From IMG/VR virus record IMGVR_UViG_3300020027_000026, positions 1 to 31,531 of that record: a stretch of DNA of 31,531 nucleotides; one strand, given 5' to 3'. The notes beneath the pieces are model-generated. The model saw only the letters and a list, made by a program, of their open reading frames with translations. It was not told the origin of the DNA and made no database searches. Below, in pieces: positions 1-8,815 of this stretch (positions within the stretch are counted from its first letter, which is position 1; each line of letters starts with the position of its first letter). Both the position numbers and the translations under genes were made by a program. Source of the stretch: a virus.

Positions 1-823
1 CACAGCCGCAATTGATATGCCTCATTACAGCAGTAGCTAAACCGCTAACAGACCATGCTCGATTACTATCACCTAACGCTATAATGGCAGCTGCTGGCGT
101 CGTCAAACCAATAATTGCAGCTGCAGGAAAAATAGAGCCGAATATAGTTACACCAGTTGGCGTAGCAGGATTCAATGTATTATCGAGTTGATTCGTACCT
201 CGCGAATTCGTGTCATAGACCAATGAACTAGTATGACTGCCATTTGCAAAAGGCAAACCGCTAGCGGGCGGCAATGACCAAAGGCCGTGCGTTCTTAATA
301 CAGATGCACCGACGCCCGGTGGCAACGTCACAATGCATTTATCAGAAACAGCATATTGTCCGGGCGTTAAAACTTTTGATCTAATACCATTCCAAAATAC
401 AGGCACAATAACAGAACCAACTTCTAAAGCGCATTCGACCGTAATGTCAGCTAAAGCGTCATCAACCTTTCCATTATTGATAGAAGTAATGTTTTGCAAA
501 GCAACTTGAATTTCAGATGCAAAATCAGTCAGACGCAAACCTATACGCTGATTAAAGGAATTATATGCGCCCGTTGTAGAACTAAGGCTTGTCGGTATTC
601 CAAAACCGCCGCGAGTGTTTATGTGTTGTCTTAACATTGAAGGATTCGCAAGATTCTCCATCAAACCAGAATCTTTAAACTTTACTAATAACAAATCAAA
701 CTGTGCTTTTAAATCCGAAACAGTTGCCGCCGCTTGCGGATACTGCACTGGCATCTGTTTAGCAACGCCGACTTTAAATTGAGTAGCACCAGCGTTTGCA
801 AAACTCCTTGCAAACCCTTTCAT
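1..823 (-). CDS. Phage tail protein with SGNH-hydrolase motif (partial)
   Basis: The reading frame opens at ATG 823 and is open to the left edge, so only the first 274 residues are seen. Its ATG overlaps the TGA of the fibre gene upstream (ATGA), which implies coupled translation. Residues 1-55 form a small helical module that recurs in the 58-aa gene at 1885-2061 (shared GVAKQMPVQ). The middle is Gly/Ser/Thr-rich, as in tail proteins. Near residue 250 there is a hydrophobic strand followed by LGDSNRAW, which matches block I of SGNH/GDSL hydrolases, where the Ser is the nucleophile; the other catalytic blocks would lie outside the window. I infer a virion tail or baseplate protein that de-acetylates or cleaves host surface glycans. 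The SGNH call rests on a single block. Confidence 0.7.
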   Translation of the reverse strand, partial: MKGFARSFANAGATQFKVGVAKQMPVQYPQAAATVSDLKAQFDLLLVKFKDSGLMENLANPSMLRQHINTRGGFGIPTSLSSTTGAYNSFNQRIGLRLTDFASEIQVALQNITSINNGKVDDALADITVECALEVGSVIVPVFWNGIRSKVLTPGQYAVSDKCIVTLPPGVGASVLRTHGLWSLPPASGLPFANGSHTSSLVYDTNSRGTNQLDNTLNPATPTGVTIFGSIFPAAAIIGLTTPAAAIIALGDSNRAWSVSGLATAVMRHINCGC

Positions 824-1872
824 GGCAACATTTCAACTAACAAATGCGCAACCTGACCAAGATTTGCACCGCTACCAGTTTGTGTACTTGCCGTTAAACT
901 TAAAGCATTTACATCAATATCCTCAATTGTTGTATTTACTGGCGTGGGAGTAGCACTTAAACCGCCAGTAAATCCAGCAATACCATCCGAACGACCTAAC
1001 ATGCGTACTTGTGTCGCCGATGTAACAGCAAAGAAAGGGCCAACTGCAAATGTGCGATTAGACGCTACAAATAATGCAGAAGTGAACAAAAGCGGATCGA
1101 CAATAGTTCCTAAAGTTCCAAGTCTAAGATTTGTTGTTGCAGCAGTAGCAACGCCATTCTTTGCAAATAGGCACTGTATTCTAAAGCTTCTACCTAATCT
1201 CAAAATACCAATTGGAAGTACTGCAGTTTTTATAATATTTTCCGTTGTATTTGATGGTCCTGTTTGAAGCGTCAAATCATAAACAATATAAGTTGGTGCA
1301 GTAACACGCCAATACGTTCCGTCCCACCTAACCAATGTACCTGCAGCGCCACCAATATCCGTAATAAGCTTAGACTGTCCAACCGTTGAACCAACTCCAC
1401 GCAACGCCCAAGTAGAAGCAGGCGTTACATTCTGCTTAGTAGCTAGCGCTGTTACCATCGTGGCCGCAAACGAAGCATCGCTAGCGAGTGACAACGCCAA
1501 TTCATTCAACGTATCAAGTGCGCCCGGAGCGCCACCAATCAATGCGTCAATAGCCGCTTTGACAAAAGCAGTAGTCGCTAATTGCGTGTTATTAGTAGCA
1601 CCGGCAGCAGTTGGCGCTAACGGTGTGCCGGTAAATGTCGGAGATAAGAGCGTCGCTTTTAAAGCAAGCGCTGCAGTAGTTGCAGCAGCATCCGCTTTCA
1701 AAAGCAAAGCCGCTGCTAACACCGCGTCGCTAATCGCACCAATATTAGCTGGCGTAATAACGACATCGCCTGTTCCGCCATTAACTGACGTAACAGCGCC
1801 GCCCTCGCCGCCACCGCTAGCAGCAGGAACGCCTTTAGGCCGTAAGTAAAACGGGAATTTTGGAAATTTCAT
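820..1872 (-). CDS. Tail fibre-like protein
   Basis: 350 residues. The N-terminal part carries VTSVNGGTGDVVIT (about residues 28-41) and then SPTFTGTPLAPTA...NNTQLATTAFV (about 77-104), both hallmark repeats of tail fibre and collar proteins in many tailed phages. This is followed by an Ala-rich helical stretch and a Gly/Thr-rich beta-type C-terminus. It starts 12 bases after the stop of the 58-aa gene; the Shine-Dalgarno is weak, so it is probably translated by coupling. It overlaps the SGNH protein by ATGA. The likely role is receptor binding or a link in the distal tail. The C-terminal domain is not recognised. Confidence 0.8.
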   Translation of the reverse strand: MKFPKFPFYLRPKGVPAASGGGEGGAVTSVNGGTGDVVITPANIGAISDAVLAAALLLKADAAATTAALALKATLLSPTFTGTPLAPTAAGATNNTQLATTAFVKAAIDALIGGAPGALDTLNELALSLASDASFAATMVTALATKQNVTPASTWALRGVGSTVGQSKLITDIGGAAGTLVRWDGTYWRVTAPTYIVYDLTLQTGPSNTTENIIKTAVLPIGILRLGRSFRIQCLFAKNGVATAATTNLRLGTLGTIVDPLLFTSALFVASNRTFAVGPFFAVTSATQVRMLGRSDGIAGFTGGLSATPTPVNTTIEDIDVNALSLTASTQTGSGANLGQVAHLLVEMLP

Positions 1873-1884
1873 GACGTTCTGCTG

Positions 1885-2061
1885 TTATGCAGACGCCATT
1901 AAACCAGCTGTCTTTAGTTTTGCTAATAGTGCGTCAAACTGCACTTTCAGCGCTGCTACGTCAGCCGCAGCAGCAACAGCTTGAACAGGCATTTGTTTTG
2001 CGACGCCGGCTTTACTTGCCGTTGACGCCGCACGAGCTAATGTACGTGGTGCACCTTTCAT
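1885..2061 (-). CDS. 58-aa protein, paralogue of the N-terminus of the SGNH tail protein
   Basis: Starts at ATG 2061 behind a clear AGGAG eight bases upstream and ends at TAA 1885. Its residues from about 17 on (GVAKQMPVQ, then DVAALKVQFDALLAKLKTAG) line up with residues 18-55 of the SGNH tail protein (GVAKQMPVQ, then VSDLKAQFDLLLVKFKDSG). It is therefore a free-standing copy of that helical module. It lies between the capsid and fibre genes. A role as a small virion component or assembly adaptor is inference only. Confidence 0.75.
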   Translation of the reverse strand: MKGAPRTLARAASTASKAGVAKQMPVQAVAAAADVAALKVQFDALLAKLKTAGLMASA

Positions 2062-2096
2062 TTTCGCAACTCCTAAGTTAAATACTTGCTTAACAT

Positions 2097-2133
2097 CTTT
2101 CGCCGGAAATTCTCACGAATAAACCGGCGAAAG
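2097..2133. other. Perfect 10-bp stem-loop after the capsid gene
   Basis: CTTTCGCCGG at 2097-2106 and CCGGCGAAAG at 2124-2133 form a perfect inverted repeat with a 17-base loop. It lies in the gap between the capsid stop and the 58-aa gene. Neither strand has a U-tract after the stem, so it is not a standard Rho-independent terminator. A transcript-processing or 3'-end stabilising element for the abundant capsid mRNA would fit. Confidence 0.6.
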
Positions 2134-2152
2134 AGCATCAACAACTTATTTG

Positions 2153-3178
2153 TTACGCTTTTGAAAGCAGAAATGCCATCGGCACCTGTTTACGCGCAAC
2201 TACTCGATTCCAATGCGCGGCCAACGCCAGATCAGCGTTAGTCGGACTGAATTCTGTAATCGCTGCACCCGCTTCTACCCAATCAAAACCAAACGGATGT
2301 AAAATCAGCGTTCGGCGTTCACCGATAGATTCCATGCCGCCGCCATGACCGGCTTGCTCAACACGTTCAACCCATACCGGCGTTTCGGGTACACCTTCGC
2401 CTAACGCAAATTCGTGACCTTCAATACCACCAAAACCAAATGCACCGGCACCAAAAAATACTGACGTATAAATCGTATTGATACCAGAACCCGTCTTAGG
2501 CATGTTGTCGTCAACAACAACACGTTTACCGCGATAAAACTTAACTGGAAATCCCTGACTGTCAGGAATAACGTCAATCAAGTCATTTTTTTCCATTCGC
2601 GCCAAAATCTGCGAATGAACGGCAATGGTAACGAAACTACCTGCAGCGTCGCCCATTGTGAACTCTGCATCAATTGACGACTCAGCAGTAAAGATACCGT
2701 CACCAACTGCAGAAATGTTTACAATCATGTCGCCAGCATCATTCGCCAGATTATCGGCATAAATGCCGTTAACCGTAGCAATCAAACGACGTTGGTCGCG
2801 ACGCTGCCAATAAACACCAAACCGATTGCGAATACGCTGCATAGGACTAGAACCCGCCAACTCCGACACCAAATCCATTGCAGAATAGGATTGGTTAACG
2901 AAGCACTTCCGATAGTGCATCAAGCTAGAACCTAACTTTTGCGGCGTCGCAAAGTCAGCCGGATCATCATTAGACTGGTTCTCTTGAATCGTCGGATCAA
3001 GATCAAGCCAAAACGGAATAGTGCCTGTTATGCCGCCAGCACGCGCAATACCGTCAAATAGCTCATTGCGTACAATGATGCCAGATGCAAAGAATTGCGT
3101 AAGTTCAGGAAGATTTAGCGCCGTATAACTGCGATACACAGTAGGAACGACAGCATCGGAGAGACGTACAACAGCCAT
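2153..3178 (-). CDS. Major capsid protein
   Basis: 341 residues; ATG 3178 follows AGAGG with eight-base spacing, a strong ribosome binding site. The N-terminal third has the pattern typical of a widespread coat family: VVRLSDAVVPTVYRSY, then IIVRNELFDG, PFWLDLD and SNDDPADFATP, followed by SAMDLVSELAGSSPMQRI. The length suits an HK97-fold coat protein. It follows the scaffold gene in the canonical order terminase, portal, head morphogenesis, scaffold, capsid. It builds the icosahedral shell. The call is by family pattern and gene order, not by alignment. Confidence 0.88.
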   Translation of the reverse strand: MAVVRLSDAVVPTVYRSYTALNLPELTQFFASGIIVRNELFDGIARAGGITGTIPFWLDLDPTIQENQSNDDPADFATPQKLGSSLMHYRKCFVNQSYSAMDLVSELAGSSPMQRIRNRFGVYWQRRDQRRLIATVNGIYADNLANDAGDMIVNISAVGDGIFTAESSIDAEFTMGDAAGSFVTIAVHSQILARMEKNDLIDVIPDSQGFPVKFYRGKRVVVDDNMPKTGSGINTIYTSVFFGAGAFGFGGIEGHEFALGEGVPETPVWVERVEQAGHGGGMESIGERRTLILHPFGFDWVEAGAAITEFSPTNADLALAAHWNRVVARKQVPMAFLLSKA

Positions 3179-3190
3179 TGTGGTTTTCCT

Positions 3191-3910
3191 CTAAGAAGTG
3201 CGCACAGGAAACATTTCGTGAAACTTGGTTGGATTGCTATTAAATAATGCAACCCGCTCTTGCTCACTGTATTCGCTGGCTTTCTTAGAGGCACCGCCCC
3301 CGTGATTGCCGCCCGCCCCACCGGAACCGGACGCTTTGCTACCAATCAAAATATCCTCAAATTCCTTATTGTCAAGTGTCTCCTTTTTTAAATCTGCCAG
3401 AGTCAACGCCGATGCCTTACCATCCTTATCGCGCACGCGAACAATTGGCGTATCGCCGTCATAATCAATATATACACGTTCCGCCAATAAACGCGCGTCG
3501 CGTTGCGGCTTCAAAAAGATTTCAGCAGCCATTGCATCAACTGCACCTTGCACCATTACTTTTTCAAGTTGTGTTTTCAACTTCGCAATAGTCGCATCAG
3601 ATTCCTTCTTAGCTGTTTCAAGTTTAGTTGACCAACTCTTTTCAATGTTAGTCAAATCCTCTGATTTATGCCTATCACCGGGCGGCAATGCTTTCAATTC
3701 ATCATATTGTACTTGCAAATCCTTTGCTTTCTTTTCAGCTTCGTTAGCGCGTGCTTGTTCACGATCCTTTGCGCGTCGCAACTCTGCAGCAATTTCAACA
3801 TCATCAATATCTATCTTATAAGCATCGCCATCGACTACATACAAACTTTTTGCAGCTTCGTCTTCAAGCTTTTCCCATTCCTCTTTCGTCAACTTCAATT
3901 TACGCTTCAT
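3191..3910 (-). CDS. Scaffold-like head assembly protein
   Basis: I place the start at ATG 3910 (MKRKLKLTKEEW), giving 239 residues; a GTG at 3937 in frame would add nine. Residues about 45-130 are highly charged and heptad-like (coiled coil), then comes a short folded part (YIDYDGDTPIVRVRD), a Gly-rich linker and a basic C-terminal tail. This layout is usual for capsid scaffolding proteins, which guide coat assembly and leave the prohead. It sits directly before the capsid gene. No protease is visible nearby. Confidence 0.75.
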   Translation of the reverse strand: MKRKLKLTKEEWEKLEDEAAKSLYVVDGDAYKIDIDDVEIAAELRRAKDREQARANEAEKKAKDLQVQYDELKALPPGDRHKSEDLTNIEKSWSTKLETAKKESDATIAKLKTQLEKVMVQGAVDAMAAEIFLKPQRDARLLAERVYIDYDGDTPIVRVRDKDGKASALTLADLKKETLDNKEFEDILIGSKASGSGGAGGNHGGGASKKASEYSEQERVALFNSNPTKFHEMFPVRTS

Positions 3911-3952
3911 GATAGCACCGCTATAAAAGCCACGCACCGCGCGACTGTGAAT

Positions 3953-4951
3953 TTACCCTGCAATAATAGTCTCAGCAGAGTTCCTAAATTGTTCCGTTGT
4001 AATTGCTTTATTGAATGCAAACTTCTGCATCTTATCTGGCTGTCGCTTAATCCATTTAGCAAACGTATCTGTAATTTCAGCATCACCACCACGATAAGGA
4101 ATAATTGTGCTTCTGCATCTCATGTGGGCAGGCGGATACGGTCCAGTACCATGTTTATAAATTTTCTGATTACGACCGCGACAAATATCTGTCGTGCCAC
4201 CATCAATAACGCTAATCCAACGATATTGGCCAAACAATGCCGATTGAACGCTAGCGGCAACAATCGCTTCAACATGTTGAATGACTGTCGACAATACTGC
4301 GTCCGCTTGATTCGTTACTTTATCGATTTGCTTTTTAGCTTCAACAATTGTATTCGATACGGTCCAACTATTTGAATAACCTTTGCGTATCATATTTTCC
4401 ATTGATAATTGTGCAGAAGCGCTAAACGATTTGACCAAAGGATTAAGCAACGTACCGTTGGCTGCTATAGGTTCGCTAAGGATATTTGCCCACAATTTAT
4501 CCGAGCCTAGTGTAATGGCCGCTATGCCAAAAAGCGCAATGAATTTGTTTTGTTTGTTTTCAGCTTCAATAAAAGTAGATGCTTGCTTATCGCTTGGAAT
4601 AAAATGTGGTTCATTTTCTTCTAATTCGACAAAGCTAGAGACATTAATAATACGATTCACTGTCAACGATGCTTGCATGAAATCTTTAAGCTGTTTGAAT
4701 ATCTTTTCAACGTACTTGCTATAAACCTCTCGCTGTGAAACGCGCAACGTTGCTACCAGCACAGTTAATTGTGCTTTCGTCAATGCATCCAAACTCTTCG
4801 CATCGACATTTTGTAGTAACTTACGAAATTCAAAATAGACGTTTTGTGCAACGTCATTGAATTCCGCGCTGTGATGTGCCTTAACCGCTTCTACATAGAG
4901 TTGCAGCCGAATGGCAATATCAAACAGACGTTGCGCGTCGCGTAGGCTCAT
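3953..4951 (-). CDS. Head morphogenesis protein, Mu gpF/SPP1 gp7-like
   Basis: 332 residues. The N-terminal two thirds are helical. Near residue 240 begins the signature YRWISVIDGGTTDICRGRN, followed by a PPAHMRCRSTIIPY block: the W..D..T...C....G..PPAH..CR pattern of the minor head protein family. These proteins sit inside the head near the portal and act in assembly or early ejection. The ATG overlaps the portal stop (ATGA), so the two are translationally coupled. Confidence 0.85.
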   Translation of the reverse strand: MSLRDAQRLFDIAIRLQLYVEAVKAHHSAEFNDVAQNVYFEFRKLLQNVDAKSLDALTKAQLTVLVATLRVSQREVYSKYVEKIFKQLKDFMQASLTVNRIINVSSFVELEENEPHFIPSDKQASTFIEAENKQNKFIALFGIAAITLGSDKLWANILSEPIAANGTLLNPLVKSFSASAQLSMENMIRKGYSNSWTVSNTIVEAKKQIDKVTNQADAVLSTVIQHVEAIVAASVQSALFGQYRWISVIDGGTTDICRGRNQKIYKHGTGPYPPAHMRCRSTIIPYRGGDAEITDTFAKWIKRQPDKMQKFAFNKAITTEQFRNSAETIIAG

Positions 4952-6486
4952 GCCACAGGCACCGGAGGCGTGTTATCGGCAACCGCCTTGGTCGTCGCAC
5001 CGATTTCTTTAGCCGCGTCTGCAATCGCCTTAGATTGGTCCTTATCGATTTCTGCCTTGGCATCTTTGTCTGTCTGCGACGTGCGGCCGGCTTTACGTTG
5101 AATGCTGCGCATCTCCGTCCACGACAACGCGCCGTCCTGCCAGCTCTTGACGACTAGTGCAATTTCTTCGCCGCCCATACGCGACAATTCAAAATCAGTA
5201 TTAAGTTCAAACTTGATACCGGTTTCGGGTACGTTCATAAAGACTGCGCACCATTCCAACGCCCATTGCATCGCCGCTGAAACGTTTTTAGCGACCGCTG
5301 CTAGAATAGATTCCTCTGCAGCATTTTCCATACCAGCCTCTGTTGCCGTACGTTGTACTGTCTTCTGTTCAACAATCTTGGCACCTAACGCGACCATTTG
5401 CCGCTCTTTTGCTTCCATGCCTTCCTTAGCGGCCGTATTCGGTTCAACCTGCAACATTTCAGCTTTTGCGCCGACAGGCAACGGCAAACCAATGCGCGAA
5501 CCAAACGGCACTTTTTTATTTAGAACGGCGTTGTACCATTCTTGAGTGAGACCGCTAACACATAACATCGGTTGACCGACTACGTAAATCATTTCTTCAT
5601 AGTCAGCACTATTACAATAGTGACCAATATTGATATTCGCCAAATCTAATAGCGGTTCGGGATCTATCGATGCTTCGTTATTCTTAGAACCGATAAACGT
5701 AAACGGAATAGAGTCTAGTGCTTTACCTGCGCCATCCTTGGGAAAGTAAGGGTCACCAAACTTTTCAAAATCGGTGCCTTTGGGATCTTTCGCGCGCCAC
5801 AGTTGCACGCTATAAACATTGTTATCACTCAAACGCAATTCGCGATAATATACAGCGTCCTGCGTTTCAAATCCGTCATCTTGCACCGTATAGGTTTCAA
5901 CTAAGACGACTAGACACAACACCTTTTTAGAGCCGACAACTTTTTCGCGCCAGTTGATTACATTCTTCGGACCGTAAACAGTAATCGTCGGTTGAACGTT
6001 ACCACTCGACAATTCTGCTTTACTCGCTGCACGATTAACTGGCGGATAGTCAATAAAGATTCCGCAGCGACCGAAAGAGCCGGTATACCATTCAGCATCA
6101 CGCGATAATTGTTCCGCGCCTATGCCGCTACCGCTGCTATTCGTAACGACATTATCTAACGCTGCTGGCACTTCGATAACCGGCGCACGTATAAAGATTT
6201 GACCTTGCAGGCCAAGCGCCGTACGTTGCGTGACATTGTAGAACAATGCACGCTGCACATAAGATGTGTAACGCGCGTTATTATCATCTGAGTTGTTTGC
6301 CGGATCAGGTTTTGGTAAATAAATAGTCGATTTGCTTTTGACCGCTTCTGAACCTTTCAAACAATCAGCAATTAGATCATACGATCTAAAATGTTCTGTC
6401 AATTCAGTGCGAATAAAACCGACGCCAGTATTAGGCAACGTTGGTTGTAAGCCAGTGCCCTGTTCAGTAACAAATGAATCGACCAT
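4948..6486 (-). CDS. Portal protein (DUF4055-type)
   Basis: 512 residues, the usual portal length. Features recalled from DUF4055 portals: IADCLKGSEAVKSKSTIYLP, YTSYVQRALFYNVTQRTALG, the RCGIFIDYP strand and an acidic helical C-terminus with GGEEIALVVKSW. The start at ATG 6486 has AGGTGA upstream. The dodecameric portal would connect head to tail and serve as the DNA channel for the terminase encoded just upstream. Confidence 0.87.
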   Translation of the reverse strand: MVDSFVTEQGTGLQPTLPNTGVGFIRTELTEHFRSYDLIADCLKGSEAVKSKSTIYLPKPDPANNSDDNNARYTSYVQRALFYNVTQRTALGLQGQIFIRAPVIEVPAALDNVVTNSSGSGIGAEQLSRDAEWYTGSFGRCGIFIDYPPVNRAASKAELSSGNVQPTITVYGPKNVINWREKVVGSKKVLCLVVLVETYTVQDDGFETQDAVYYRELRLSDNNVYSVQLWRAKDPKGTDFEKFGDPYFPKDGAGKALDSIPFTFIGSKNNEASIDPEPLLDLANINIGHYCNSADYEEMIYVVGQPMLCVSGLTQEWYNAVLNKKVPFGSRIGLPLPVGAKAEMLQVEPNTAAKEGMEAKERQMVALGAKIVEQKTVQRTATEAGMENAAEESILAAVAKNVSAAMQWALEWCAVFMNVPETGIKFELNTDFELSRMGGEEIALVVKSWQDGALSWTEMRSIQRKAGRTSQTDKDAKAEIDKDQSKAIADAAKEIGATTKAVADNTPPVPVA

Positions 6487-6496
6487 ACTGTTTCAC

Positions 6497-8008
6497 CTAC
6501 ACAAAACTTAAATCTATGGAAGTCACTAGCGAATTGTTACCAGCTAACAATCGGTATTTAATAACGTCAAATACGTGCTTTTCATAATTACGATCAACTT
6601 CGTCCGGCTTCTCTTCGTCACGCGGTATCGGCGGAAGTAATTCAATTGTAGCAGGACAGCGGCGCGTCACATAAAATGCTTTGCCTTCGCGGCGCAACGC
6701 AGCTTCTAGTCGATCTCGCAACACTTGCAAACCCATTGCATTAGAACCCGGTGACTTATCCGATTCAGTCCAGCCAATACCTTTTGCACGCATCTTGGCT
6801 TCAATTGTTTCAACACTCACATCATTGACGTTACGAATCTGATTATCCGCCGGCCCTGCTTTCGGTTGCGTCTTGAATATTCCTAAGCGCAAAAAATTGA
6901 TTTCACGTTCACGTATACCTTCTGCAATAACTGTTGGCGACAACTTCAAACCTTTATTAGTACCGATATCGCGCGAGCCATACCATTCTGCTACTTGAAT
7001 TAACGAACCCGCTACCGGACAAAAAATACTGCCATCAGGCATCGTTACTTCTTCACCATTAGCTTCGGCATACCACGCCACTTGAAACGGTTCTGTAGAT
7101 CCCCAATCGAAACCGCGATCAATTCGCCAGTTCCTAGGAATGGAAAAATCCGCAGGTAAAATATGAACATTATCGTCCCACAAATCATCAATCGCGCCGC
7201 CAGCTGTGACATTCCAATCGCCATATAACCAAGCGCGCCGCAAATTAGGATCAGTAATAGACTCCAACTCTGCAATATATTCAGGCGACAAGAATGTATT
7301 TTCACGCCAGCTACCAAATATATGTACATGTGTCTTAGTGACCTTTTCATCCTTTTGCGTTCGCGGATTAAAGACTTCATAAACCTTGCGAACAACTTCA
7401 CCCGGTTCCGAACCATCAACTAAATTTCGCTTAACCCAATTTCGACCAACGCCGCTAGGATTCGTCGTGCTAAATACTTCAAGCGGAATTTCTGGTAACG
7501 GATGTTTCGGATCAGGACTATCTATCAACGGCAAAAACGATGAACGATTAATCGACATCATTTTAAAATACAAGTCACCTGTCGGAAACTTCGTTAACTC
7601 ATTCCATCCTAAAAACGGTATAGACCAACCGTGAAAACCTTCATAATCGCTAATGCGTTTGACATGGCGGAACATCAACTCTTCGCCAGTCGGCCAAACC
7701 CATTTGTATTCTTGTGCGCTAGAAAGAAACTTTGCGCCGTCGCCAAATTTCGTAAAAAACCGTTCCGATTGCGCTACTAGATCAGAAAGGTTTTTAAATT
7801 CACGATCAAATATAATTCCTCGCCAAAATGCACCATAGCCAATGCCAACGCGGCGACGATAACGCATCAACTGCGTTAATGTTTTAGTGGCACCCCTCGC
7901 ACCATGATATAACGTTGAATTGCACCTGCTATCAAGCGCAATCGTTTGTGATCCCGGTAGCGGTTCCCATACAACATGAATTAAATCCTGTTTAGCTACT
8001 GCGGACAC
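6497..8008 (-). CDS. terL: Terminase large subunit
   Basis: ATPase/nuclease that packages phage DNA. With the GTG at 8008 as start (AAAAGG nine bases upstream) it is 503 residues; an in-frame GTG at 8026 lacks a ribosome site. Walker A is GARGATKT (residues 36-43), Walker B is within IPFLGWNELTKF, and the RNase H-like nuclease domain starts at RGFDWGSTEPFQVAWY. The gene overlaps the end of the small subunit gene by 17 bases. The Walker A with Ala-Arg before Gly is normal for this terminase type. Confidence 0.92.
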   Translation of the reverse strand: MSAVAKQDLIHVVWEPLPGSQTIALDSRCNSTLYHGARGATKTLTQLMRYRRRVGIGYGAFWRGIIFDREFKNLSDLVAQSERFFTKFGDGAKFLSSAQEYKWVWPTGEELMFRHVKRISDYEGFHGWSIPFLGWNELTKFPTGDLYFKMMSINRSSFLPLIDSPDPKHPLPEIPLEVFSTTNPSGVGRNWVKRNLVDGSEPGEVVRKVYEVFNPRTQKDEKVTKTHVHIFGSWRENTFLSPEYIAELESITDPNLRRAWLYGDWNVTAGGAIDDLWDDNVHILPADFSIPRNWRIDRGFDWGSTEPFQVAWYAEANGEEVTMPDGSIFCPVAGSLIQVAEWYGSRDIGTNKGLKLSPTVIAEGIREREINFLRLGIFKTQPKAGPADNQIRNVNDVSVETIEAKMRAKGIGWTESDKSPGSNAMGLQVLRDRLEAALRREGKAFYVTRRCPATIELLPPIPRDEEKPDEVDRNYEKHVFDVIKYRLLAGNNSLVTSIDLSFV

Positions 8009-8480
8009 TTGAAACAACCTTTTCACGCAATTGTTTCTGTTGCTCTAATGCTTTCTTCTCCCAATCTTTATCGCTGCCATGATCCGGCACCACCATTACA
8101 TTGTTTTGAATGTTAACGACATTACCAGCTTCCTTCGGATAATAGTCCATGATCTTTAAATGCATATCAAAATACTTTGCCGCTGCAGCTGGATCATTCT
8201 TTTTTAAAGTTCTATGACTTTCCAGCGCTTCACGCGCAAGATCGGCTTTTGTGGGCAAGAATGCAAATTCGCCTCTTTCTTCTTTTAGCTGCTTTTGCGT
8301 TTCAATTACAAGCGGATCAGATATCCATTCATACGAAGCACGTAATGCACCGCTAGTGTCAGATCCAAATATTTCTAGTGCGACGCCAAATGCATCATAT
8401 GGATTCTTAAGCAATAACTCAGCAAAACGCTTTTTGCGCTCATCCATGTCAACGGCGACAAATGGCTCTATAAGTTTCAT
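7992..8480 (-). CDS. terS: Terminase small subunit
   Basis: 162 residues starting at ATG 8480. The N-terminal half has a helical DNA-binding-like region (KRFAELLLKNPYDAFGVALE, then PTKADLAREALE), followed by a helix and a charged coiled-coil C-terminus, as in small terminase subunits that recognise the packaging site and form a ring. The call is supported by its place directly before terL, with overlapping ends. The o-spanin stop lies inside this gene (8449-8480 overlap). Confidence 0.78.
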   Translation of the reverse strand: MKLIEPFVAVDMDERKKRFAELLLKNPYDAFGVALEIFGSDTSGALRASYEWISDPLVIETQKQLKEERGEFAFLPTKADLAREALESHRTLKKNDPAAAAKYFDMHLKIMDYYPKEAGNVVNIQNNVMVVPDHGSDKDWEKKALEQQKQLREKVVSSVRSS

Positions 8481-8670
8481 TATGAATTAAAATCTGTCTT
8501 GCAGTTTCTGGTGTTAAAACATCATCCTTGCTAATCAATATCTCTTTCGACGTTTGGCACCTTGTGTCAATGATCTCTCGTGTACTTGTCGCGCAACTGC
8601 TTATCAATAGCAGCAGCATCGAGCTTATTAATATCCGTCGTAACATCATTAGCGATAGTAACTTTTGCAT
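8449..8670 (-). CDS. Outer-membrane spanin (Rz1-like lipoprotein)
   Basis: 73 residues, start ATG 8670 with AGAGG seven bases upstream. A hydrophobic signal (about residues 9-24) ends in the lipobox LLISSC with the lipidated Cys at 26, giving a short mature protein of about 48 residues. The gene starts inside the inner-spanin gene in another frame, which is the classic embedded Rz/Rz1 layout. With the inner spanin it would bridge the periplasm and fuse the membranes in the last step of lysis. This implies a Gram-negative host. Confidence 0.85.
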   Translation of the reverse strand: MQKLLSLMMLRRILISSMLLLLISSCATSTREIIDTRCQTSKEILISKDDVLTPETARQILIHNETYRAICRR

Positions 8671-8815
8671 TGGCTTGCCTCTGTGCTTCCGCTATACGTG
8701 CGTCATCTTTTACTTTTTCCGCCGCTTTGCCTTTACTACGTCCTCGTAAATAAACGCCAATAATGCCCACAATCATGGTAACGCCAGCAATCAAATATCC
8801 GTAAAGTGCAGTCAT
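8567..8815 (-). CDS. Inner-membrane spanin (Rz-like)
   Basis: 82 residues. One N-terminal membrane segment (about residues 4-24) is followed by a basic stretch and a helical periplasmic domain rich in Ala, Lys and Asp, the usual form of i-spanins. The ATG overlaps the endolysin stop (ATGA). The o-spanin start lies within this gene. Confidence 0.85.
   Translation of the reverse strand: MTALYGYLIAGVTMIVGIIGVYLRGRSKGKAAEKVKDDARIAEAQRQANAKVTIANDVTTDINKLDAAAIDKQLRDKYTRDH

Noticed and set aside
3668-4375. 235-codon plus-strand ORF
   Set aside because: Antisense to the scaffold and head morphogenesis genes, both recognised by motif; its composition is that of a reverse-frame shadow.
8009-8026. Longer terminase start at GTG 8026
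   Set aside because: No ribosome site there; AAAAGG with good spacing precedes GTG 8008. The longer form remains possible.
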